In this document: positions 1 through 6,456 of the stretch, one piece after another
Layout: each line of letters starts with the position of its first letter
How positions within the stretch are numbered: the stretch's first letter is position 1
Assembly: GCA_903919215.1 (NCBI GenBank)
Contig: CAIXHI010000240.1
Span: 1-9,223 of the forward strand
Source: an uncultured Acidimicrobiaceae bacterium
Lineage (GTDB): Bacteria; Actinomycetota; Acidimicrobiia; Acidimicrobiales; Ilumatobacteraceae
DNA: 9,223 bases
Reading direction: 5' to 3'
Translations under genes and position numbers: made by a program
The notes under the pieces: model-generated
Database searches by the model: none
The model's input: only the letters and a program-made list of their open reading frames with translations
Told to the model about the DNA's origin: nothing

Positions 1-1235
1 AGGCGCAGACCGTTCGCAGTCACCGCGCTCGCCGGGCCGATGGCAGCGCTGCCGAACCTCGACCGGATCGCATCGATCGTCTCCTCAGCGGCCTGCCACT
101 CGCGTTCCGCCGCCAGCCGCGTCTGCCCGCCGGGCTCGAGCAACTGATCCATCGAGAGCTGCTCGGCCACCGCACCAAAGTGGGCACTGCTGACTCCGAG
201 CAGGCGCACGCCGGGGCTCGGATCGATGGCCAGCAACAATGGGTCGACCGCCTTGACGATTGCGTGAGCGGTGTCGATCGGACCCGGCAGCGTGACCGAG
301 CGGGTGATGGTCTGAAAGCCATTGAACCGCACCTTCAACGTGAGCGTGCGTGCCGCGGTGCCGTTCGCACGCAGGCGGCTGGCAACCGCGTCCGCCAGGC
401 GCACCAGCTGCCGGTGCAGGTCCTCATGCGTATACAGATCGCTCGCAAACGTCTCCTCGTGACCCACCGACTTGATTCCCCGGTCGACCTCCACCGGGCG
501 GTCATCGTGCGCCCAGGCCAACCGGTACAGGTGCTGTCCGTGTGCGGCACCGACCGCCGCCACGATCGACGCTTCGTCGAGCGCCGCAAGATCGCGCACC
601 GTGCGCACACCCAATCGCTCGAGCCGTTCGAGCGTGGCCGGGCCAACACCCCACAACGCTTTCACGGGCAGCGGGTGCAAGAACGACAGCTCTTCCCCCG
701 GCTTCACCTCGATAACACCTGCACCATCGTGCACCCCTGACGGGGTAGCTCGCGGTTTGGCAGCCACCGAGGCCAGTTTCGCGAGGAACTTGCTCGGGGC
801 CACGCCGACCGAGCAGCGCAGCTGCAGCTGCTCCCATACGTCGTCGCGCAACCGATGGCCGATCTGCACCCCGTCGCCGAACAGGCGCACCGCGCCGCTC
901 ACATCGAGGAACGCCTCATCGAGCGCGAGGGGTTCGATGTACGGGGTGAACGAGCGGAAGATCTCGTGCACCTGAGCGCTGACCTTCGCGTACAACTCGT
1001 GGTCGCCCGGCAGGAACACTGCGTGCGGGCACATGCGTCGGGCGGTCCTGGACGGCATTGCCGAGTGCACGCCGAAACGACGCGCCTCGTATGACGCGGC
1101 GGCGATCACACCCCGCGAGCCGGTACCACCGACCACCACCGGCTGCCCTTGCAGATCGGGGCGACGACGGAGTTCGACGCTGACGTAGAACGCATCCATG
1201 TCGACATGCAGGATCGTGCGGGATGCTGCTGCCAT
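1..1235 (-). CDS. dinB: DNA polymerase IV (Y-family translesion polymerase), 3' end cut by window edge
   Basis: Low-fidelity Y-family polymerase that extends primers past damaged template bases in the cytoplasm. The minus strand is open from ATG at 1235 to the window edge, 411 full codons. The palm opens with HVDMDAFY, placing metal-binding Asp12 and Asp14. The second acidic pair is Asp106-Glu107 in LALDEAFLDVS. SVGVAPSKFLAKLAS (142-156) and the helix-hairpin-helix WGVGPATLERLERLGV (195-210) are family hallmarks. The little-finger domain runs to about 357. EQLSMDQL (358-365) sits where actinobacterial DinB proteins often carry a QLxLF clamp-binding motif, but it is degenerate. The steric-gate position is Tyr17; E. 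coli DinB has Phe. The visible end, FGSAAIGPASA..., is near the usual C-terminus, so only a short tail is probably missing. GGAG lies 9 bases before the ATG, inside the end of the NUDIX gene 6 bases upstream, so the two genes are very likely cotranscribed. Confidence 0.95.
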   Translation of the reverse strand, partial: MAAASRTILHVDMDAFYVSVELRRRPDLQGQPVVVGGTGSRGVIAAASYEARRFGVHSAMPSRTARRMCPHAVFLPGDHELYAKVSAQVHEIFRSFTPYIEPLALDEAFLDVSGAVRLFGDGVQIGHRLRDDVWEQLQLRCSVGVAPSKFLAKLASVAAKPRATPSGVHDGAGVIEVKPGEELSFLHPLPVKALWGVGPATLERLERLGVRTVRDLAALDEASIVAAVGAAHGQHLYRLAWAHDDRPVEVDRGIKSVGHEETFASDLYTHEDLHRQLVRLADAVASRLRANGTAARTLTLKVRFNGFQTITRSVTLPGPIDTAHAIVKAVDPLLLAIDPSPGVRLLGVSSAHFGAVAEQLSMDQLLEPGGQTRLAAEREWQAAEETIDAIRSRFGSAAIGPASAVTANGLR

Positions 1236-1241
1236 CGCCGT

Positions 1242-1724
1242 CTACTCCACGCGCTCGACACGGCCGCCGGAGCGTTCGGCACCGTGCAAGACGAACTTGT
1301 AGGCGGTCTCCGCCGACCCCGCCAGCCAGGCGCTCACCGGGACATGTACCCATGGCGGGCTGTACTGCAGCAGGCCTGGGGCTTCGGCCAGGCTGACGTG
1401 GCGCACTTCTTCGACGATGCCGTCGGGGTCAGCGATGACGACGTCGCCGCTGACGGCATCGGCCTCCCACGCTTCGACGCCCAAGCGCCAACCCATGTCC
1501 GGAGCGTCCACTGTCACCGTGTAGCGACAGCCGTGCCAGGAGGTAACGACCAAACCGGTCTCCTCCAACACCTCCCGGGTCAGACCGGCCAGCAGCGTCT
1601 CGCCGTGGTCGATGACACCGCCCGGTGGCGTCCACTCCAACGTGCGATCGCGTCGACGGTTGCCCACCAGCACCAACCCGTCTCCGTGTCGGATGAGAGC
1701 ACCACCCACCATCCAGCGTCGCAT
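1242..1724 (-). CDS. NUDIX hydrolase (MutT-like), substrate unknown
   Basis: Predicted hydrolase of a nucleoside diphosphate linked to another group, 160 residues. The NUDIX box is complete: Gly36-x5-Glu42-x7-Arg50-Glu-Val-Leu-Glu54-Glu55-Thr-Gly-Leu, which supplies the Mg2+-binding glutamates. It is preceded by WTPPGGVIDHGE (31-42), common in actinobacterial NUDIX proteins of unassigned substrate. No further domain is visible. The ATG at 1724 is chosen because the fold begins at once (MRRWMVGGALIRHGDGLVLV) and no Shine-Dalgarno-like sequence precedes it; a promoter-like pair ends 6 bases upstream. It lies between the glycosyltransferase gene (30 bases upstream) and dinB (6 bases downstream). 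Cleaning of oxidised dNTPs would fit a partner of DinB, but that is inferred from position only. ADP-sugar or other dinucleotide hydrolysis is equally possible. Confidence 0.93.
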   Translation of the reverse strand: MRRWMVGGALIRHGDGLVLVGNRRRDRTLEWTPPGGVIDHGETLLAGLTREVLEETGLVVTSWHGCRYTVTVDAPDMGWRLGVEAWEADAVSGDVVIADPDGIVEEVRHVSLAEAPGLLQYSPPWVHVPVSAWLAGSAETAYKFVLHGAERSGGRVERVE

Positions 1725-1730
1725 CGTTTC

Positions 1731-1758
1731 AGTGTGCCACTCGCGAACGGTATGTCAC
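1731..1758 (-). promoter_or_regulatory. possible promoter of the NUDIX-dinB pair
   Basis: On the minus strand GTGACA (1753-1758, 5 of 6 matches to TTGACA) is followed after 16 bases by CACACT (1731-1736, 5 of 6 to TANNNT weighting only its fixed bases loosely). The NUDIX ATG comes 6 bases later. The -35-like hexamer overlaps the stop codon of the upstream glycosyltransferase gene. If real, transcription would start at or next to the ATG and give a leaderless mRNA. This is motif reading only; the genes could equally be transcribed from the glycosyltransferase promoter. Confidence 0.35.
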
Positions 1759-2492
1759 GCACCCTCGGCGCGGCGCCGGTGACGACCCTTGAAGTCGCTG
1801 ACCCAGAGCTTGATCACCAGGAACAGTGCTTCCTTGATGATGCCGCCCGACATCTTGGACACACCATCGATGCGGTCGTGGAAGGTGATCGGGAACTCGA
1901 CGATCTTCCCGTCCACGCGCAGCAAGCGGTATGTCATCTCCACTTGGAAGCCATAGCCCTCGGCCTTCACCGACTCGAACTGCATTCGCTCGAGCGCGGC
2001 CGAACTGTAGGCACGGTATCCAGCAGTCGCGTCGTTGATCGCCAGGCCCAAGACACCCGCCGCATAACGGTTTCCCCATCGCGACAGCTGACGCCGACGC
2101 TTGGGCCAGTTGACCGTGCGGCCACCCGGCACGTAGCGACTGCCGATGGCCAGGTCGGCTCCGTGCTCGACGTTGGCGATGAGCGCCGGCAGCACTGACG
2201 GATCGTGCGACAGGTCGGCGTCCATCTGCACACAGATCTCAGCGCCGTCGTCGATCGCCCGACGCAGGCCGGCCCGGTATGCCCTCCCGAGTCCGTTCTT
2301 CTCAGTGCGCCGCAAGACCGTGATGTGTCCCAGCTCGCGACCGAGCGCTTCGGCCTTCTCGGCAGTGCCATCGGGGCTGCCGTCGTCGACGACGAGGATC
2401 TGCACGTTCGGTGCCGCGTCCAGCACCTCGCGGCACAACCGCTCGATGTTGTCGATCTCGTTATAGGTGGGGACGACCACAGTGGTGCGCAC
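1755..2492 (-). CDS. Family 2 glycosyltransferase, polyprenol-phosphate mannose (dolichyl-phosphate mannose) synthase-like
   Basis: Likely transfers a sugar, probably mannose from GDP-mannose, to polyprenyl phosphate at the inner face of the membrane, making the lipid-linked donor for lipoglycan or glycoprotein synthesis. The protein has 245 residues from GTG at 2492. VVVPTYNEIDNI (5-16) and VVDDGSPDGT (34-43) form the nucleotide-sugar fold, MDADLSHDP (90-98) holds the metal-binding DxD, and DATAGYRAY (154-162) and HDRIDGVSKMSGG (205-217) are typical of DPM1 and the Ppm1 catalytic domain. There is no membrane helix and no GtrA or Lnt-like fused domain; the C-terminus is basic (KGRHRRR, 235-241). 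This start removes a longer open extension to 2654 that would cross the divergent gene and is of low-complexity shadow type. Another polyprenyl-phosphate hexose specificity cannot be excluded. It may be cotranscribed with the NUDIX gene 30 bases downstream. Confidence 0.93.
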   Translation of the reverse strand: MRTTVVVPTYNEIDNIERLCREVLDAAPNVQILVVDDGSPDGTAEKAEALGRELGHITVLRRTEKNGLGRAYRAGLRRAIDDGAEICVQMDADLSHDPSVLPALIANVEHGADLAIGSRYVPGGRTVNWPKRRRQLSRWGNRYAAGVLGLAINDATAGYRAYSSAALERMQFESVKAEGYGFQVEMTYRLLRVDGKIVEFPITFHDRIDGVSKMSGGIIKEALFLVIKLWVSDFKGRHRRRAEGA

Positions 2493-2500
2493 GGCGCAAG

Positions 2501-2506
2501 AGCCTA
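2501..2506 (-). promoter_or_regulatory. possible -10 element of the glycosyltransferase gene
   Basis: TAGGCT on the minus strand fits TANNNT and ends 8 bases before the GTG at 2492, so transcription could begin at or very near the start codon. No convincing -35 hexamer and no strong Shine-Dalgarno sequence are visible. Motif evidence only. Confidence 0.35.
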
Positions 2507-2517
2507 CGTGGTCGGAG

Positions 2518-2530
2518 GGGCGCGACGCCC
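2518..2530. repeat. short inverted repeat in the middle of the divergent promoter region
   Basis: GGGCG-CGA-CGCCC is a perfect 5-base inverted repeat with a 3-base spacer. It is centred at 2524, against a midpoint of 2523 for the 61-base intergenic region (2493-2553). It lies 11 and 10 bases from the two -10-like hexamers, so a protein bound here would cover the -35 area of both promoters. Short GC-rich palindromes are frequent in such genomes, so chance is a serious alternative. Confidence 0.3.
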
Positions 2531-2540
2531 GCCAGATCGT

Positions 2541-2546
2541 TACGCT
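2541..2546 (+). promoter_or_regulatory. possible -10 element of the small membrane protein / IMPase genes
   Basis: TACGCT fits TANNNT and ends 7 bases before the GTG at 2554, as expected for a leaderless transcript. The stretch between it and the GTG (ggcggcc) has no purine-rich ribosome binding site, which supports choosing this GTG as a leaderless start. No clear -35 hexamer is seen. Confidence 0.4.
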
Positions 2547-2553
2547 GGCGGCC

Positions 2554-2835
2554 GTGACCGAACCGGAACGGCCCCTCTCCGCGCTGCCATCGCCCGCCGC
2601 TCGCGTGGCTGCCTTCGTCGCGATCCTGCTCGGCGGTTTCGCAGGTGGCCTCATCGGCTACACGTTGGTGAAGCTGCAATGCCATGGGGAGTGCGCCGCG
2701 CCGAAGGGCATCGGCACACTCACCGGTGCGCTGCTGGCGGCCGGCGGGATGAGCATCGTCGCCGTCCTGGTGCTGCGCGCCGTGGGCGAGTGGCGCCAGA
2801 TCGAGCAGCGCGAGCGGTCGAACCGCAACTCGTGA
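2554..2835 (+). CDS. Small two-helix membrane protein of unknown function
   Basis: I do not recognise this 93-residue protein. The N-terminus is short and rich in Pro and Glu (VTEPERPLSALPSPAAR). Two hydrophobic segments follow: about 17-40 (RVAAFVAILLGGFAGGLIGY...) and 55-77 (TLTGALLAAGGMSIVAVLVL). They are joined by a short loop with CHGEC (43-47), two cysteines four residues apart that could form a disulfide or bind metal. The C-terminal tail is charged (GEWRQIEQRERSNRN). Both ends are expected on the same side of the membrane, probably the cytoplasm. The GTG at 2554 is preferred over an in-frame GTG at 2467, which lies inside the divergent glycosyltransferase gene. The stop codon overlaps the start of the phosphatase gene by 4 bases (GTGA), so translation of the two is probably coupled. 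Confidence 0.8.
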   Translation: MTEPERPLSALPSPAARVAAFVAILLGGFAGGLIGYTLVKLQCHGECAAPKGIGTLTGALLAAGGMSIVAVLVLRAVGEWRQIEQRERSNRNS

Positions 2836-3641
2836 GCGATACCGACGGCGAGCTGCTGACACTCGCCACCCGCCTCGCACTCACCGCCGGAAGGATGGTC
2901 CGCGACGGACGTCGCGAGCGTGGCGTCGCAGCGGTCTCCACCAAGAGCACGGCCACCGACATGGTCACCGAGTTCGACAAAGCCAGCGAAGCGCTCATCG
3001 TCGAAGGCATCCTCGCGGCGCGTCCGCACGACGGCATCGTGGGTGAAGAGGGCACCGACACTCTTGGCAGCAGTGGCATCGACTGGCTGATCGATCCGAT
3101 CGACGGCACCACCAACTTTCTCTACGGCCTTCCGGGGTGGGCAGTATCCATCGCTGCCCGCACCGCTGAGGGCACTCGCGTCGGCGTCGTCTACGTGCCG
3201 TCGAACGACGAACTGTTCACCGCCCGCGCCGGGCAGGGGGCCTTGCTCAACGGTGAGCCGATCCGCTGCAGCGACACCGACGACCTCACGCTCGCATTGG
3301 TGGCCACCGGGTTCGCCTACAACGTCGAGCGCCGCACCGAGCAGGCTCGACGGATGGCCGAACTGCTGCCGCGGATCCGCGATGTGCGCCGCCTGGGAGC
3401 CGCCGCGCCCGACCTGTGCAACCTCGCTGCCGGGCGCATCGATGTGTACTTCGAGCAGTGGCTCGGCCCGTGGGACCTCGCCGCCGGTGAACTGATCGCC
3501 CGCGAGGCAGGGTGTCTCCTCGGCAGCCTCGAGGGTGGGCCGGTGCACCACTCGTCGGTGCTCGCCGCCACCCCGGCACTGTTCGCCCCGATGCGCGCCC
3601 TACTCGCTGCAATCGACACCGACCTCGCGCCACGCGCCTGA
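2832..3641 (+). CDS. Inositol monophosphatase family phosphatase
   Basis: Mg2+-dependent phosphomonoesterase, 269 residues, close to the usual 260-280. Metal-binding motifs are in order: VGEEG (70-74) with Glu72, DPIDGTTNF (88-96) with Asp88 and Asp91, and WDLAAGELIAREAG (214-227) with Asp215. GLPGWAVSIA and GVVYVPSNDELFTA match the family core. Known substrates include myo-inositol 1-phosphate, histidinol phosphate, fructose 1,6-bisphosphate and 3'-phosphoadenosine 5'-phosphate; the motifs do not choose among them. In Actinobacteria myo-inositol feeds phosphatidylinositol and its mannosides, which would sit well beside a polyprenyl-phosphate mannose synthase, but this link is inference. The GTG at 2832 overlaps the previous stop by 4 bases; a longer open frame back to 2205 runs antisense through the glycosyltransferase gene and is rejected. 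The regulator gene begins 30 bases after the stop. Confidence 0.93.
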   Translation: MSDTDGELLTLATRLALTAGRMVRDGRRERGVAAVSTKSTATDMVTEFDKASEALIVEGILAARPHDGIVGEEGTDTLGSSGIDWLIDPIDGTTNFLYGLPGWAVSIAARTAEGTRVGVVYVPSNDELFTARAGQGALLNGEPIRCSDTDDLTLALVATGFAYNVERRTEQARRMAELLPRIRDVRRLGAAAPDLCNLAAGRIDVYFEQWLGPWDLAAGELIAREAGCLLGSLEGGPVHHSSVLAATPALFAPMRALLAAIDTDLAPRA

Positions 3642-3658
3642 TCACTGCCCCGGCCTGG

Positions 3659-3664
3659 CAAGAT
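3659..3664 (+). promoter_or_regulatory. possible -10 element before the response regulator
   Basis: CAAGAT differs from TANNNT only in the first base and ends 7 bases before the GTG at 3672, the same arrangement as before 2554. The nearest -35-like bases (around 3638-3643) overlap the phosphatase stop codon and are weak. The element would give the two-component cassette its own leaderless transcript besides read-through from the phosphatase gene. Confidence 0.3.
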
Positions 3665-3671
3665 GGGTGAC

Positions 3672-4352
3672 GTGGGAACCCGCATCCTCTCGGTCGAAGA
3701 CGACGAACGCATCCGCACGGCGGTGAAGCTCGCGCTCGAAGATGAGGGCTGGACCGTTGACGAGGCCGGCAGCGGTGAGGAAGCCGTCGAACTTTTCGCT
3801 CGCGCCACCCCCGACGTGGTGCTGATCGACATCATGTTGCCGGGGATGGACGGCTTTGAACTGTGCCGCACTCTGCGCCGTCATTCCGATGTGCCGATCG
3901 TGATGGTCACAGCCCGCAACGACACACACGATGTGGTGGCGGGGCTGGAGGCTGGCGCCGACGACTATCTCACCAAACCGTTCGCTCCCAAAGAGTTGTC
4001 AGCACGCATCCGCGCGTTGCTGCGGCGAGTCCGGCCCATCAGCGCAGCGCACGCCAAGCTGGTGTTCGGCGATCTGGAGATCATCCCCGACGAGGGCAAG
4101 GTGCTCCGCTCGGGAACCGAGCTGCACCTCACCAAGACCGAGTTCCGCCTGCTGTGTGAACTGGCCCAGAACCCTGGCCGAGTGTTCAGCCGCGAGAGTC
4201 TGCTCGACAAGGTGTGGGGCTACGACTACTTCGGCGATGGTCGGCTGGTCGACGTGCATGTCCGACGCCTGCGCACCAAGGTGGAGCAGGATCCGGCCAA
4301 CCCGCGCCACGTGGTCACGGTCCGAGGCCTCGGCTACCGCTTGCAGTCGTGA
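3672..4352 (+). CDS. mtrA: OmpR/PhoB-family response regulator, MtrA-like
   Basis: Transcription factor activated by phosphotransfer from the kinase encoded next to it. Residues 1-115 form the receiver domain: acidic pocket Asp10-Asp11, phosphoacceptor Asp53 in LIDIMLPGMDG, switch Thr80 in MVTAR and Lys102 in LTKPF. Residues about 128-226 form the winged-helix DNA-binding domain, with LTKTEFRLLCELAQNPG, FSRESLLDKVWGY and the closing HVVTVRGLGYRL. VWGY, RLVDVHVRRLRTKVE and VTVRGLGY closely resemble mycobacterial MtrA. Together with the kinase and lipoprotein that follow, this makes MtrA the best family call. The start is uncertain: ATG at 3663 adds only three residues, but GTG at 3672 is preferred because it lies 7 bases after a -10-like hexamer and no good ribosome binding site precedes either. 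The stop overlaps the kinase start by 4 bases. Confidence 0.93.
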   Translation: MGTRILSVEDDERIRTAVKLALEDEGWTVDEAGSGEEAVELFARATPDVVLIDIMLPGMDGFELCRTLRRHSDVPIVMVTARNDTHDVVAGLEAGADDYLTKPFAPKELSARIRALLRRVRPISAAHAKLVFGDLEIIPDEGKVLRSGTELHLTKTEFRLLCELAQNPGRVFSRESLLDKVWGYDYFGDGRLVDVHVRRLRTKVEQDPANPRHVVTVRGLGYRLQS

Positions 4353-5839
4353 CCGTCGCCGACGCCGCTGCCGAGCCAGGCGCGCCGACACCGCCCAGCC
4401 GGTGGCAACGGCTTCGTGACCGACTCGCCGCAATGCAGCCGCGACGGCTCAGCCTGCGCACACGCATCATGCTGATGTTCAGCATCGGCGCACTGGTCTT
4501 GTCGAGCTTCCTCGCGGCGGTGGCCTACACATTCACACGAACCAGTGTGGTGAACCAGCGCGACAAGGCTGGCACCGACCAGGCCTACGGTCATGCCCAA
4601 GTAGCCCAGAACGAGTTGAGCGCCAACAACCCTTCGGCACAGCCGGCAATGGACCGTCTGCGCTCGCTGGGCGTCGGTCCATTCGCGATCAACTTCCGCG
4701 GCAAGTGGAGCACCAGTTCACCAATCTTCACCTCGGACGCGATACCAGCGGCGCTGCAGACTCGCGTCCTCACCGACCTCACCCCCTCGCGGATGATCAC
4801 CGTCATCGACGGCGATGCCGTGCTGGTCATCGGGATACCACTCACTGACCTCAAGGCCAGCTACTTCGAGTTCGTGCCACTCAGCGACGCCTCGTCGACG
4901 TTGAACAGCGTGATGCTCAGCCTGTTGTTCGCCGGGTTCATCACCACCCTCGCAGGCGCCCTCCTGGGAACCTTGGCCGCCAGCAGAGCCGTTCGGCCAT
5001 TGGCCGATGCCGCCCAAGCCGCCAAGGCGATCGCCGGCGGGCGTCTGGACACACGTCTGGAACCCACGGTCGATCCAGATCTGCGAGTGCTCGCGAACTC
5101 GTTCAACGACATGGCATCGGCGCTGCAGTCGCGCGTCGAGCGCGACACGCGGTTCACCAGCGATGTCAGCCATGAACTCCGTTCGCCGCTGATGACGTTG
5201 GCGGCCAGCGCGGAAGTGATGCAGGCCCGCCGCGACGACATGCCCGAACGCGCTCAGGCGGCGCTCGATCTGCTCGTCGCGGACGTGGCTCGTTTCAGCG
5301 GCCTCGTGGAAGACCTGCTGGAAATTTCACGTTTCGACGCCGGCGCCATTCGCCTCAACCTGGACGACCTCTTGGTGGCCGAGTTCGTCCGCCAGGCCGT
5401 AGCTGTCAGCAGTATGCGTCACACAAAGGTGACGGTCACCGAACGCGCCGAGCGCGTGGTGATCCGCGGCGACAGGCGACGACTGGCCCGCGTGGTCGCC
5501 AACTTGATCGACAACGCTCGTTTGCACGGCGGGGGCGATGCCTCCATCACCGTCACCGAGCCCGAGGGTGAGGGCGAGCCGTTGGCCCACATCTGGATCA
5601 CGATCGAGGACCATGGCCTCGGTGTACCGGCAGAGGAGCGCTCCCTGATCTTCGAACGCTTTGCACGCGGAGCTGTAGCCGGTCGTCGCAGCAGCAGCGA
5701 TGGCGCGGGTCTCGGCCTCAGCCTGGTCGACGAACACGTGCGACTGCACGGTGGCCGGGTTTGGGTGGAAGACCGACTCGACGGCGAACCCGGCGCCCGG
5801 TTCGTGCTCGAGCTTTCGGCCGATGAGGTCGGCGTATGA
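4349..5839 (+). CDS. mtrB: Membrane sensor histidine kinase, MtrB-like
   Basis: Sensor kinase of 496 residues that autophosphorylates and passes the phosphate to the adjacent regulator. A cytoplasmic N-terminus of about 39 residues precedes helix 1 (about 40-62). An extracytoplasmic sensor region (63-185) follows, without cysteines or a recognisable known fold. Helix 2 is at about 186-210, and a HAMP linker runs to about 262 (SRAVRPLADAAQAAKAIAGG). The dimerisation domain has FTSDVSHELRSPLMTL with phosphoacceptor His275. The ATP-binding domain has NLIDN (385-389), EDHGLGVP with Asp421, IFERFARG and DGAGLGLSLV. FTSDVSHELRSPL and VEDLLEISRFDAGA are very close to mycobacterial MtrB. The GTG at 4349 overlaps the regulator stop by 4 bases (GTGA); an open extension to 4214 lies wholly inside the regulator gene and is rejected. 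The stop overlaps the next ATG by 4 bases. Confidence 0.94.
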   Translation: MTVADAAAEPGAPTPPSRWQRLRDRLAAMQPRRLSLRTRIMLMFSIGALVLSSFLAAVAYTFTRTSVVNQRDKAGTDQAYGHAQVAQNELSANNPSAQPAMDRLRSLGVGPFAINFRGKWSTSSPIFTSDAIPAALQTRVLTDLTPSRMITVIDGDAVLVIGIPLTDLKASYFEFVPLSDASSTLNSVMLSLLFAGFITTLAGALLGTLAASRAVRPLADAAQAAKAIAGGRLDTRLEPTVDPDLRVLANSFNDMASALQSRVERDTRFTSDVSHELRSPLMTLAASAEVMQARRDDMPERAQAALDLLVADVARFSGLVEDLLEISRFDAGAIRLNLDDLLVAEFVRQAVAVSSMRHTKVTVTERAERVVIRGDRRRLARVVANLIDNARLHGGGDASITVTEPEGEGEPLAHIWITIEDHGLGVPAEERSLIFERFARGAVAGRRSSSDGAGLGLSLVDEHVRLHGGRVWVEDRLDGEPGARFVLELSADEVGV

Positions 5840-6456
5840 ACCGCATCATGCGCTCACTCGCCACGGTCGCAGCCGGGATCGCCGTCCTCAGCGCATGCGG
5901 CATCAGCGCCGACGCCGACCCACGCGACATCGCCGCCGCCAACCAACTGCCGCTCGGCATCGGCTCGGACAGCAATGCCGGCGCCGCCACCGGGACCGCC
6001 AAGATCTACCTGCTCGCAGCAGAAGTTGTCGGCCAGTCCACCACGTTGCAGGCCGTCGCCCGCGATGTCGACGAGACACCCACCGCGCTCCTCAATGCGC
6101 TGTTCGCCGGCCCGAATGATGGCGAGATCGAACAGCAACTCCGCACCGCCCTCCCGCTGGGCCTTGCGCTGCTGTCAGCGCAGACCCGAGCCGGCGTGCT
6201 GGTGATCGACGTGAGCAAGGATCTGCAGCAACTCTCCGGTCAGGTGCTCATCTCGGCGGTGGCGCAGCTGGTGTTCACCGGCTCCGAACTCAGCGGCGTG
6301 CGCTCGGTCAAGATCTTCGTCGAGGGCTCCGATCAGCAATGGCCCAGCGGAAACGGTGAGGCGCAGAATGATCCGCTGACGATCTACGACTATCCAGGGT
6401 TGGTGCAATCGGCGCAGCCGCCCTACCCCGCGATCCCCACGCCGGCACAGCCCTGA
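5836..6456 (+). CDS. GerMN-domain lipoprotein, short LpqB-like accessory protein
   Basis: Predicted exported lipoprotein of 206 residues. The signal peptide MNRIMRSLATVAAGIAVLSAC ends in the lipobox LSAC, so Cys21 should carry the lipid anchor. A short linker (22-55) leads to a GerMN-type domain at about 56-160: KIYLL at 56-60, then VDETPTALLNALFAGPNDGE, LRTALPLGLALL, VLVIDVSKDLQQLSG, AQLVFTGSELSGVRSVKIFVEG. The rest is a tail with DPLTIYDYPGLV and a Pro-rich end. In mycobacteria LpqB follows mtrAB, is roughly 580 residues long and has a beta-propeller after the GerMN part; LpqB acts on MtrB. Here only the N-terminal half exists and the protein ends in a clean stop, so it looks like a genuine short form, not a broken gene. 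The ATG overlaps the kinase stop by 4 bases (ATGA). A role in tuning the kinase from outside the membrane is inferred from gene order. Confidence 0.88.
   Translation: MNRIMRSLATVAAGIAVLSACGISADADPRDIAAANQLPLGIGSDSNAGAATGTAKIYLLAAEVVGQSTTLQAVARDVDETPTALLNALFAGPNDGEIEQQLRTALPLGLALLSAQTRAGVLVIDVSKDLQQLSGQVLISAVAQLVFTGSELSGVRSVKIFVEGSDQQWPSGNGEAQNDPLTIYDYPGLVQSAQPPYPAIPTPAQP

Noticed and set aside
1149..2198. Open frame of 349 codons on the plus strand across the NUDIX and glycosyltransferase genes
   Set aside because: It crosses two convincing minus-strand genes and their junction and has no domain signature.
2493..2654. N-terminal extension of the glycosyltransferase back to 2654
   Set aside because: It would run through the divergent membrane-protein gene and both promoter elements, and the GT-2 fold begins directly at the GTG at 2492.
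2658..3551. Open frame of 297 codons on the minus strand across the phosphatase gene
   Set aside because: Antisense to a gene with all three IMPase motifs; its translation has no recognisable domain.
4214..4348. Earlier start for the sensor kinase
   Set aside because: The extension lies entirely inside the conserved winged helix of the regulator, in another frame; GTG 4349 gives a clean 4-base overlap.
5836..6456. LpqB-like gene as a truncated pseudogene
   Set aside because: It has an intact signal peptide, a complete GerMN domain, a Pro-rich tail and a stop before a normal intergenic gap; no propeller remnant is seen downstream.
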